A DNA stretch of 6,274 bases from Chitinophagales bacterium (GCA_020631035.1 JAHDIA010000007.1:17272-23545), one strand, 5' to 3'. Positions 1 to 6,092 are shown, counted from the stretch's first letter. The notes: a model not told the origin generated them from the sequence alone. Numbers and translations are program-made.

Positions 1-43
1 CCAATTCTAGGTGGGATGTCCAATTCTAGGTGGAATGCCCAAT
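1..43. repeat. 19-bp direct tandem repeat, two copies plus a stub, cut by the window edge
   Basis: Two adjacent 19-bp units, CCAATTCTAGGTGGGATGT (1-19) and CCAATTCTAGGTGGAATGC (20-38), differ at two positions. They are followed by CCAAT (39-43), which looks like the start of a third unit. The first copy begins at base 1, so the array may continue upstream. No open frame or RNA-like fold is apparent in it, and its function is unknown. Confidence 0.75.
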
Positions 44-130
44 GATTAAATTTAAAAATGGATTAAATGGAAAAACTTGACGATTTGATTTTTTTTGAAC
101 GGAACACTTGGGCTTCGACCGACGGTGTGT

Positions 131-265
131 CCCCGCTATCCACTGCTATGGCGGGCATTGGCAAAAATTTGGCTTCACTGCCACGCAAGGTACAGACAAG
201 GCATACCTTGTCTCTACACACCGCTACGCATGCACCCGCCATATCCGCTACTATCGGGCGTATTG
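131..265. repeat. Diverged direct repeat with hairpin potential in the GC-richer leader
   Basis: The motif TATCCACTGCTAT (137-149) recurs as TATCCGCTACTAT (242-254), with 11 of 13 bases identical. Each copy is preceded by a CCCGC/CCGCC-type run and followed by CGGGC and then ATTG. The first copy can form a hairpin: CCCGCTAT (132-139) pairs with ATGGCGGG (148-155) over 8 bp with one G-T wobble and an 8-nt loop. The second copy keeps only a short CCCG/CGGG pairing. The composition contrast with the neighbouring genes suggests a dispersed intergenic repeat, but only a genome search would show copy number. Confidence 0.5.
194..213. repeat. Perfect palindrome, 8-bp stem with 4-nt loop
   Basis: AGACAAGG (194-201) and CCTTGTCT (206-213) are perfect reverse complements around the loop CATA. 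One mismatch further out, two more base pairs (TA/TA, 191-192 with 215-216) can form. No T-run follows on either strand, so it is a poor candidate for an intrinsic terminator. It lies about 120 nt upstream of the first gene. It could be a dispersed REP-like palindrome or a protein-binding site, and the sequence alone does not decide. Confidence 0.65.
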
Positions 266-335
266 TCGGTTCTCTATGCCCTTCGTCGATTCTTGCATCC
301 ATCCGCTTCACGCCAAGGCAATAAAATTTAAAACA

Positions 336-2555
336 ATGCAAAAAATACTCTTGCTTTTCATATCAATCATCGCTTGTTTATTACTCCCCCAACACACCTT
401 GGGTCAAGAGGCGAGTCCGCCCCAAATCAAGATAGAATCGGTGCAACCCAACGAACTCAAAAAAACAATTGATTTGTCTTTTAGCATCGACAACAAGGGT
501 GTGCCCTTTTCCGTCAATGCACCCGATTTGCTCATTACCGAAACCTATAATGGACAAAAAGATACCGCCAATATCGAACTCATTCAAAGCGACCACCAAG
601 GACAAGAGTTTTTATTTTTAATCGACAAAACAGGCAACAAAGAATACGTCGAACCCATTTTGACGGCTATTAAAAAATCTTTACAATCCAATAGACTACC
701 CAAAGAAAGCTACCAAGAAGCTTTGTATTTTGAAGAAGCTTCTGAAGTCATAGATTTGCTCAAAAGCAAACAAGAAGAACAGATTGTTTTTTTATTTGCC
801 GATGCCCAAGGAGCCTTTGCCAAAAACAATTTAAAAGAAAGCAGCAAAATAAAATTGCAAAATGCTTTTAAAAATTTCAATCCCAATACGCACTTTTTCC
901 CTTTGTTTATTGCTGAGTCAGGGACACAAACTTTTTTAAACGAATTGGTCAATTTAAGTCCGAGCACCCAAGATCAATTCAAACAAATCCTCCCCTCTCC
1001 CATCAGCTTGCAAAATAGCTTAAAAGATTTTCAAAAGTTATTTTTTAACCGCTACTTGGTCGAAATCACCCCACCCAACCCCATTTATCGAGGCGAAAAA
1101 AGAAGCCTCGACATACAATGGAAAAAAGAACCCAAGCTAATCGCCTCTATCGACTATGGGCAAGATTGGGCAACGGGCAACAACGAATTGGATTTAAACA
1201 AAGTCCCCCCACCCAATATTCACAACTGGCTCAATTGGTGGTTTATTGGTGCGATTGTAATCAGTGCCATATTGGCATTTTTTAGCATCCTCATTCCACT
1301 CATCAAACAATATAATTTCAAACAAAAATACGTCAGTGCCTACGCCAAAGTCAAACCTCAAGGCGTTGTCAAACGAGATCCTTTAACAGGCGATCCTTTT
1401 GAAGACGAAGATTTGGTCGTTACCAAATGTGAACATATGACCTCCCTATCGAGTTGGGAATACAACAAAAACCAATGCTTGTATTATCCCGATACTTGCA
1501 ATAGTGGCGTTGCCAATTTAGACAGCAGTAAATTTTTCTCCCAAGAAGGCATCAACCGATATTTGAACTGGTTGTGGTTTGGTTCCTTGGGTGGATTCAT
1601 TGCTTGGACACTCATTGCCCTGCTTAAAAATTTAGAATTAGGTTTTATAGACAGCATTTCGCATTCCCTTTTAGATTTATTTGACCTAAGCAGCGATTAC
1701 CTCAGTGCCTTTGGAAATGAATGGCTCACCGCCTTGGCACTAGGACTTGGCTTGACCTTTGGTTTGGCGTGGGTCGAAGAGCGTGGACAAAGCAGTCAGT
1801 TGTCTTGGCTTCGCATCATCGGCAAATCTTTATTGGGGGCAATCCTGGCATTTGCCGCTTTTGTCATTGGTTATGTACTACTCAAAAAATTCAATTTAAC
1901 ACCCTTTGTTGGCGGCATTGTTTCTTGGATTTTATTGGGCGTATTTCTGGGAAGTATTTTGTCCTTTAAATCGAGTGTTGAATTGAAACGGGGCATCTTG
2001 GGGGGGATGCTTGCGGGCGTCATTGCCTTCTCTATTTATTATTTTTTATCCGACTATTGGGACAGCTCCGAACTCCGACGAATGTTTAGTTTTTTATTGT
2101 TCGGTGGGGTGATGGGCTTCATATTGGTTTCCATCATCAAAGGCTTAGAAGACTTTGAATTGGAATACATTGCTCCCGAAAAATTTAGACGCATCAACCC
2201 CATTAGCAAATGGCTCAAGGCGGGTATAGATGTATTCATTGGCTCCGATGCTTCCTGCTATGTTTTTGTCAAATGGAGCGATCCAAGCGTTCAAGCCAAG
2301 CACGCCAAATTGAGCTTTGATGGCAATCATGTTTATATGGAACCAATGGCAGAAACCTGGGTCAACAACCGCATTTTGCCACTCCATAGCAAGACCCCAT
2401 TAAAAGACAGAGACATCATCAAATTTGGAGCAAACAGCATTACTCGATTGCAATTTAGAGAAAAAAGAAAAGCTGTTTCTACCAGCCCTAGAGCAGCCGT
2501 TCCTCAAGCTCAAGTAAGCAGTGTGCCGCCTCAAATCAAAATCAGAAAAAAATGA
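336..2555 (+). CDS. vWA-like / RING-like / FHA-like multi-pass membrane protein
   Basis: A 739-aa protein that I do not recognise as a named family. The start at 336 is chosen because it opens a clear signal peptide (about residues 1-23, ending TLG before QEA); the upstream A-rich stretch has no Shine-Dalgarno. Order of parts: vWA-like domain at about 90-250, with hydrophobic strand FLFLID and D97-K-T99-G-N101 where DxSxS is expected, so the MIDAS is degenerate; membrane span at about 300-323; a Cys-containing segment 348-388 (DPLTGDPFEDED, then C365, H367, W374, C381, C388) resembling prokaryotic RING or U-box-like modules; six hydrophobic spans at about 410-431, 463-481, 495-517, 523-543, 552-571 and 582-601; FHA-like domain at about 630-708; and a basic, Pro/Ala-rich tail. 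The predicted topology is vWA in the periplasm, with the Cys segment and FHA in the cytoplasm. In the FHA, H656 and N677 persist, but the usual Arg after Gly is S637 and the usual Ser is Q653. It overlaps the next gene by ATGA. The domain calls are by eye; membrane location is firm, biochemical role is not. Confidence 0.85.
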   Translation: MQKILLLFISIIACLLLPQHTLGQEASPPQIKIESVQPNELKKTIDLSFSIDNKGVPFSVNAPDLLITETYNGQKDTANIELIQSDHQGQEFLFLIDKTGNKEYVEPILTAIKKSLQSNRLPKESYQEALYFEEASEVIDLLKSKQEEQIVFLFADAQGAFAKNNLKESSKIKLQNAFKNFNPNTHFFPLFIAESGTQTFLNELVNLSPSTQDQFKQILPSPISLQNSLKDFQKLFFNRYLVEITPPNPIYRGEKRSLDIQWKKEPKLIASIDYGQDWATGNNELDLNKVPPPNIHNWLNWWFIGAIVISAILAFFSILIPLIKQYNFKQKYVSAYAKVKPQGVVKRDPLTGDPFEDEDLVVTKCEHMTSLSSWEYNKNQCLYYPDTCNSGVANLDSSKFFSQEGINRYLNWLWFGSLGGFIAWTLIALLKNLELGFIDSISHSLLDLFDLSSDYLSAFGNEWLTALALGLGLTFGLAWVEERGQSSQLSWLRIIGKSLLGAILAFAAFVIGYVLLKKFNLTPFVGGIVSWILLGVFLGSILSFKSSVELKRGILGGMLAGVIAFSIYYFLSDYWDSSELRRMFSFLLFGGVMGFILVSIIKGLEDFELEYIAPEKFRRINPISKWLKAGIDVFIGSDASCYVFVKWSDPSVQAKHAKLSFDGNHVYMEPMAETWVNNRILPLHSKTPLKDRDIIKFGANSITRLQFREKRKAVSTSPRAAVPQAQVSSVPPQIKIRKK
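2546..2555 (+). promoter_or_regulatory. ATGA stop/start overlap with in-frame A7 slippery run
   Basis: The TGA stop of the first gene (2553-2555) overlaps the ATG of the second (2552-2554). This is a classic arrangement for termination-reinitiation coupling. Immediately before it, seven A residues (2546-2552) sit in the first gene's frame as A AAA AAA. A -1 slip there would enter the second gene's frame exactly at its ATG codon. No Shine-Dalgarno-like motif precedes the start, as is common in Bacteroidota. Coupling is the likelier meaning; frameshifting is only possible. Confidence 0.5.
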
Positions 2556-4009
2556 AAAATGTCATAACATCTCTTTTGTTTTTTCTTGGAACAAATCTCA
2601 TTGCATTGACTCAAACATTGACCGTCAATGAGCCATCCCATTGTCTACCCTTTCAAGAAAATGAGATTCTGCCCTTTCAAATTACGGTAAGTGATTTGCC
2701 CGTTGGGACAGATTCCATCCAACTTATTTTTGAATTTACGGATGCCAACAATGAATCCATTCCCTATCAATTTGGGCATTCTGGAATGTTTACAGATGCA
2801 GTCTCTTTTGTCCACTACATTCCTTTTAACAGCATTCCCAATATTGTACAAAATGCTTTGAGTCCCTTCAAGACAAGAGCTCACTTTTTTAAGCAGGGAT
2901 CAACACTCATTACCTTCCCAAGCAATTATAGTGGCAACGTTCATTTTTTAAACCCACCACACTTTTCAATCGTTGGCGACTTTGGCGAAAATACTTTTTG
3001 CGAAAACGAAATGCTCAATTTAAGCAGCAGTTCTAGTGAAGCTTATTTCTATTATTGGCTCAACAACAATGGCGATACTCTTGCCAATAACACTTCCATT
3101 TTTAATATTGAATTGATACAAGACACCAGCATTCGAGTGCTTGCAGTACACCCGACCAACAATTGTACAAAAGATACAATGCTTCATTTTTTTGTAGCAT
3201 CTAAAATAGATTTGATTGCTCCACAAGACACCAGTATTTGTCAAGGAGACAGCTTGCAATTTAATTTTACAAATGAATCCTCATTGCTTGTTACTTACGC
3301 CAATGACACCCTCGCTGATTCCTTAACACAATCAATCACACTACATCCAAACAATGATGGGATGCTCCTACTCCACCCTATCAACGAGGCCGACTGTATC
3401 CAAAAAGACAGCCTACAAATTGATGTACAATCGCCTCCAATATTAAGCGATTCCATCGAAAATGTTTTACAGGTTGAAAACGGAACAGACTTCCAAATCC
3501 ATTTAAGCGAAGAAGCGGTTGCCTACAAATGGAGTACCTATTTCCAAGGAATGTCTTACAACGATTCAGGTTTTGACAGCCTCATTGTATACAACTTAAA
3601 TTTAGAAAACGAAACCATTAGGGATTCCGCTATATTTGAAATTCAAATACGCAACAACCAATGTTTGCCAGATACCATCTTTTACAAAACTGTAATGGTA
3701 GAAGCAAGCGAAGAACCCGTCGAAACACCCAATCCCAACAATACAGACATTTTGTTCATTCCCGATTTGTTTACTCCCAATAACGATGGAAGCAACGATT
3801 TTTGGGGAATCGAGGTTTTAAATACAAACTATCAAAAAAGTGATTTCACCCTCAACATTCTCAACAAAAATGGAGCCGTCATTTACCAAGGAGATTTGTT
3901 AGAAAATTGGGATGCACAAGATGTCGCAGATGGCACCTATTGGTACATCATACACAACACCATTGAGCAAACCGAATACATCGGAGCCGTCACCTTAATC
4001 CGTCAATGA
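2552..4009 (+). CDS. Surface protein with Ig-like segments and T9SS type B sorting domain (gliding-motility-associated C-terminal domain)
   Basis: A 485-aa protein likely exported by Sec and then carried across the outer membrane by the type IX system. Residues 1-20 form a signal peptide (cleavage probably after ALT). Residues 21-130 are an unrecognised beta-rich region. Residues about 131-217 and 219-297 look like two Ig/PKD-like segments, each with a Cys pair (C150 and C205; C230 and C282) and a strand-like pattern such as SICQGDSLQF; a third, more diverged segment covers about 304-383. An acidic, Pro-rich linker (384-400) leads to the C-terminal sorting domain 401-485, recognised from FTPNNDGSNDFW (407-418), LNILNKNGAVIY, NWDA, DGTYWYII and a closing GAVTLIR. 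Family members usually have WG and WDG where this one has NG and WDA. It is small for a T9SS adhesin. The PorP/SprF-type gene that follows after 3 nt fits the known SprB-SprF pairing of type B cargo with a dedicated partner. The ligand is unknown. Confidence 0.9.
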   Translation: MKNVITSLLFFLGTNLIALTQTLTVNEPSHCLPFQENEILPFQITVSDLPVGTDSIQLIFEFTDANNESIPYQFGHSGMFTDAVSFVHYIPFNSIPNIVQNALSPFKTRAHFFKQGSTLITFPSNYSGNVHFLNPPHFSIVGDFGENTFCENEMLNLSSSSSEAYFYYWLNNNGDTLANNTSIFNIELIQDTSIRVLAVHPTNNCTKDTMLHFFVASKIDLIAPQDTSICQGDSLQFNFTNESSLLVTYANDTLADSLTQSITLHPNNDGMLLLHPINEADCIQKDSLQIDVQSPPILSDSIENVLQVENGTDFQIHLSEEAVAYKWSTYFQGMSYNDSGFDSLIVYNLNLENETIRDSAIFEIQIRNNQCLPDTIFYKTVMVEASEEPVETPNPNNTDILFIPDLFTPNNDGSNDFWGIEVLNTNYQKSDFTLNILNKNGAVIYQGDLLENWDAQDVADGTYWYIIHNTIEQTEYIGAVTLIRQ

Positions 4010-4012
4010 ACA

Positions 4013-5536
4013 ATGAAAAATACAATTTACTTTATCGCACTTTTGTTTTTTATCGTATGCCTCAGTCAAGCAAAAAGTTGGGCGCAGCAAGTTCCCGAAC
4101 TCAGCCACTATGCCCTAATGCCTGAGATGTATAGCCCTGCCCTCGTAGGACAACAACAAAACACCAGCCTGATGGCGGCTTATCGCAAACAGTGGTTGGA
4201 CATTGAGTCTGCTCCCCAATCACAATTTTTAAATCTTCAAGGCAGTCCATTTTACAGAATGGGTGTGGGTTTGCTTTTAAACAATGAAACGGTTCACTTG
4301 AGTAGACGCACCCAAATTGCAGGGCAATATGCCTACCATATTTTGCCTGAAGGAAAACATCAATTGAGTTTGGGAATCTATGCTGGACTCATCAATCAAG
4401 GTATAGATTTTAACGAAGCGAAAATAGCCGATTACAACGATGCCACCCTATTTGAGAACAATCAAACCCTCAATCTTTTTGATGCGGGGGCTGCTCTACA
4501 TTATGCTTTTCAAAGTAACGCCATTGCTTTTAAATTTAATTTTTCGAGCAGCCAATTGGGTGGCATCTTGGGCTACAATGCCGCTGATTATGATTTAGAA
4601 ACTTATTTTAGAAGTACCGCTTCTTTGCTTTTTTTTCCCAATGCACCCATACAAATTGAACCCATCATTTCCTATTCCGATCAGCTTCGTTCGCCCAATT
4701 TTGACGAAGGACAATTGACAGCATTGCTTAGAACATTTCTCTTTCACAATACGTTTTGGCTAACGGCTGGCATTAGAAAGGAGAGTGCTTTTTTAGGTGG
4801 ATTTGGTTTTAAATTTGGCTCTAAAAACAATGTCTTATTGAGTGGGCTATACGAAATCCCAACAGACAATGAGGCCATTTTAGGTAGTAGTTTCGAACTA
4901 TCCCTGGGGCTTGTTTTTGGCAATAAAAAAACAAACAGTCCTGATGCACCACTCCCCTGCCCTCACTCAAGAAAAGCTTATTGGAAAAGCGACAAACAAC
5001 TCAACAAGAACTTAAATAAAGTTTCAAATATTGCGCAAAATGCAAGTGTCACTTCTTTCCAACAAAACAAAAAAACAATTTTACTCTACGAATTTAACGA
5101 CGATTTAAAGCACTATGATTTAAATAGAAACTACCAATCCAAAGCAACTTTCTTACACATAATCGCCACTCTTCAAGACTTAATTGACGATTGCAAAGAT
5201 CCATATTTTAACAAAATACAATCCATCAATTTAGACATTGTTTTAAAAATTGAGGCGGACGAATTAGCCTACGGAACCAATATTCAATACACTGGAGAAT
5301 ATGGTTTACCCTTTACAACTTCCTATATTTTAAACAATCAAAGTAAAAACAAAAACATCCAAAAAGGCATCCTTTCCACAGAGGAATTGGCACTTTTAAA
5401 AATCTATGATCTCAAGCAATTATTGCTACAATCTTTTAAAATAAAGGAAGACAATATTCACTTAAATATTCGTACTGGACAAGAAAACATAAGCTCAGAA
5501 GCACTGATAAAAGTAAAGAGCACATTGGTAGAGTAA
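4013..5536 (+). CDS. PorP/SprF-family outer-membrane protein with atypical C-terminal extension
   Basis: A 507-aa protein. Residues 1-24 are a signal peptide (SWA before QQV). Residues about 26-303 match the PorP/SprF family: the opening SHYALMPEMYSPALVG and then AAYRKQWLDIESAPQSQFLN correspond to the family's NPAyaG and yRxQWxxxxGaP signatures, followed by alternating strands typical of an outer-membrane barrel and ending in SFELSLGLVFG. Family members usually end about here, near 300-330 aa. This one continues for about 200 residues: a polar, Lys/Asn-rich linker (304-353) and then a mixed alpha/beta region (354-505). The pattern of that region (ILLYEFNDD, a helix at 377-392, INLDIVLKIEAD, LSTEELALLKIYDLKQLLL, NIHLNIRTGQE) loosely follows an OmpA-like peptidoglycan-binding fold, but the Asp and Arg that bind peptidoglycan are not evident. 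Such proteins help place or secrete T9SS cargo, and the gene just upstream encodes a plausible cargo. It may be an accessory paralogue rather than the core PorP, so no symbol is given. Confidence 0.9.
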   Translation: MKNTIYFIALLFFIVCLSQAKSWAQQVPELSHYALMPEMYSPALVGQQQNTSLMAAYRKQWLDIESAPQSQFLNLQGSPFYRMGVGLLLNNETVHLSRRTQIAGQYAYHILPEGKHQLSLGIYAGLINQGIDFNEAKIADYNDATLFENNQTLNLFDAGAALHYAFQSNAIAFKFNFSSSQLGGILGYNAADYDLETYFRSTASLLFFPNAPIQIEPIISYSDQLRSPNFDEGQLTALLRTFLFHNTFWLTAGIRKESAFLGGFGFKFGSKNNVLLSGLYEIPTDNEAILGSSFELSLGLVFGNKKTNSPDAPLPCPHSRKAYWKSDKQLNKNLNKVSNIAQNASVTSFQQNKKTILLYEFNDDLKHYDLNRNYQSKATFLHIIATLQDLIDDCKDPYFNKIQSINLDIVLKIEADELAYGTNIQYTGEYGLPFTTSYILNNQSKNKNIQKGILSTEELALLKIYDLKQLLLQSFKIKEDNIHLNIRTGQENISSEALIKVKSTLVE

Positions 5537-5760
5537 TTCAAAATTCAATATTACAAAATCAAAACAAAGCTTTAATACAAACAGCACTTCTCATTGAAAA
5601 TCAGCCACTTAATACACACAGTTTAATAAATTTAAAATATATAAAAACACCTATTTTATCAATAAAAAAGAATACATATTTATTTTATAATAAATTGAAA
5701 TAATTCCAGAAAAACATCACCTTTTGGATATAATGACTTCTAAAATTATGGGGCAGCGTA
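5537..5760. other. AT-rich intergenic region after the operon
   Basis: About 220 bases without a credible reading frame on either strand. It is very AT-rich and contains the all-AT inverted repeat ATTTATT (5678-5684) TTAT AATAAAT (5689-5695). That is a perfect 7-bp stem but too weak to call a terminator by itself. No GC-stem plus T-run hairpin directly follows the stop codon at 5534-5536. Where transcription of the operon ends is not visible. Confidence 0.5.
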
Positions 5761-5770
5761 TGTGATTCTA

Positions 5771-5818
5771 GGCTACGTCTTGACCTGGTTAGCCAACGCA
5801 TATTTTTGGCTGCGTCTT
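5771..5818. repeat. Palindrome-rich block sharing an arm with the downstream MITE-like element
   Basis: Several overlapping inverted repeats sit here: GGCTA (5771-5775) with TAGCC (5790-5794), AGCCAA (5791-5796) with TTGGCT (5806-5811), and ACGCA (5796-5800) with TGCGT (5811-5815). They are mutually exclusive folds. The 11-mer TATTTTTGGCT (5801-5811) is identical to 6107-6117 in the inner arm of the element at the right edge. There is also an imperfect direct repeat, GGCTACGTCTTGAC against GGCTGCGTCTTAC (5771-5784, 5808-5820). It may be a decayed relative of that element. Confidence 0.45.
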
Positions 5819-5853
5819 ACATTTCATCCACCCGCTCTTCCGACGCCTTTTTT
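5812..5853 (+). terminator. Weak terminator-like hairpin with T-run
   Basis: GCGTC (5812-5816) and GACGC (5842-5846) can pair, followed after one base by six T (5848-5853). The stem is only 5 bp and the loop is 25 nt, so stability would be poor. It also lies almost 300 nt past the operon's last stop codon. It is listed only because it is the sole stem plus T-run arrangement found downstream of the genes. Confidence 0.15.
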
Positions 5854-5854
5854 A

Positions 5855-5882
5855 AATTATGAATTGTGAATTATAAATTATA
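5855..5882. repeat. Heptamer tandem repeat, four copies
   Basis: Four contiguous 7-bp units: AATTATG, AATTGTG, AATTATA and AATTATA. All fit AATTRTR, so the variation is entirely A/G. Together with the CTCACAA-type array just downstream it forms an inverted pair. Short heptamer arrays are known as intergenic repeats in some bacterial groups such as cyanobacteria; this array's function is unknown. Confidence 0.7.
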
Positions 5883-5906
5883 AGTTAGCTATCCATTCCC
5901 TGTTCC

Positions 5907-5925
5907 ACAACTCACAACTCACAAG
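5907..5925. repeat. Second heptamer array, opposite orientation
   Basis: Units ACAACTC (5907-5913), ACAACTC (5914-5920) and the partial ACAAG (5921-5925). Read on the - strand the unit is GAGTTGT, which is the same purine/T pattern as the AATTRTR array upstream with G in place of A. The two arrays therefore lie head-to-head across about 22 bases. Confidence 0.65.
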
Positions 5926-5931
5926 TAGATG

Positions 5932-5944
5932 TAGCAGCCTGCTA
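5932..5944. repeat. Short perfect palindrome
   Basis: TAGCAG (5932-5937) and CTGCTA (5939-5944) are perfect reverse complements around a single C. As RNA it would need a larger loop and would be weak, so a DNA-binding site or repeat boundary is more plausible. It directly precedes the start of the possible gene remnant. Confidence 0.45.
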
Positions 5945-5945
5945 A

Positions 5946-6092
5946 ACCATAGACGTTTTAAAAGATGACGAAGCCCAAAGCGTTCCTAGATGGAGCCAGG
6001 ATTTTCAATCAATGTATTTTCCCCGTGAAGAATTTGACCCCAATCCCATCAAGCTCGTCAAAATTAAGAACCTGTCTGAAAACCTATTCTGA
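5946..6092 (+). pseudogene. Possible 3' gene fragment interrupted by the MITE-like element
   Basis: From just after a TAA (5943-5945), 48 codons stay open to TGA at 6090-6092. The peptide contains DDEAQSVPRW, MYFPREEFDPNP and IKLVKIK, and looks like real protein sequence: it has balanced acidic and hydrophobic content, and it uses codons favoured by the operon (AGC, GCC, CCC, ATC, GAA, CAA). No suitable start lies at its 5' end; the only ATG is internal at 6012. The last seven codons lie inside the inverted-repeat element that starts at 6070, so the original C-terminus would have been replaced by element sequence. I do not recognise the family. Chance openness over 48 codons is a real alternative. 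Confidence 0.3.

Larger units (their letters stand above)
44..335. other. Non-coding leader upstream of the operon
   Basis: This is the stretch before the first gene. Bases 44-110 are AT-rich with a run of eight T; bases about 111-320 are visibly GC-richer than the genes and carry palindromes and diverged repeats (separate entries). A frame open from an ATG at 108 joins the first gene, but the peptide it adds is rich in Cys, His, Tyr and Arg, looks non-coding, and would bury the obvious signal peptide that starts at 336. I found no confident Bacteroidota-type promoter (TTTG ... TAnnTTTG). The operon's promoter must lie here or upstream, but I cannot place it. Confidence 0.5.

Noticed and set aside
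1..43. CRISPR array at the left edge
   Set aside because: The units are directly adjacent with no spacers between them, so this is a simple tandem repeat.
77..110. Promoter candidate built on TTGA at 77-80
   Set aside because: No TAnnTTTG-like or TATAAT-like element lies at a suitable distance downstream.
108..335. Upstream extension of the first gene to the ATG at 108
   Set aside because: It would place 76 implausible residues from a palindromic, GC-richer leader before a clear signal peptide. The ATG at 336 gives a normal exported N-terminus.
5678..5695. AT-only hairpin after the operon as terminator
   Set aside because: A 7-bp stem made solely of A-T pairs with no following T-run is too weak, and such repeats are expected by chance in a very AT-rich stretch.
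5720..5730. TATAAT-like hexamer in the sequence GGATATAATG
   Set aside because: Bacteroidota promoters use a different consensus, no partner element is evident, and no gene follows in a suitable position.
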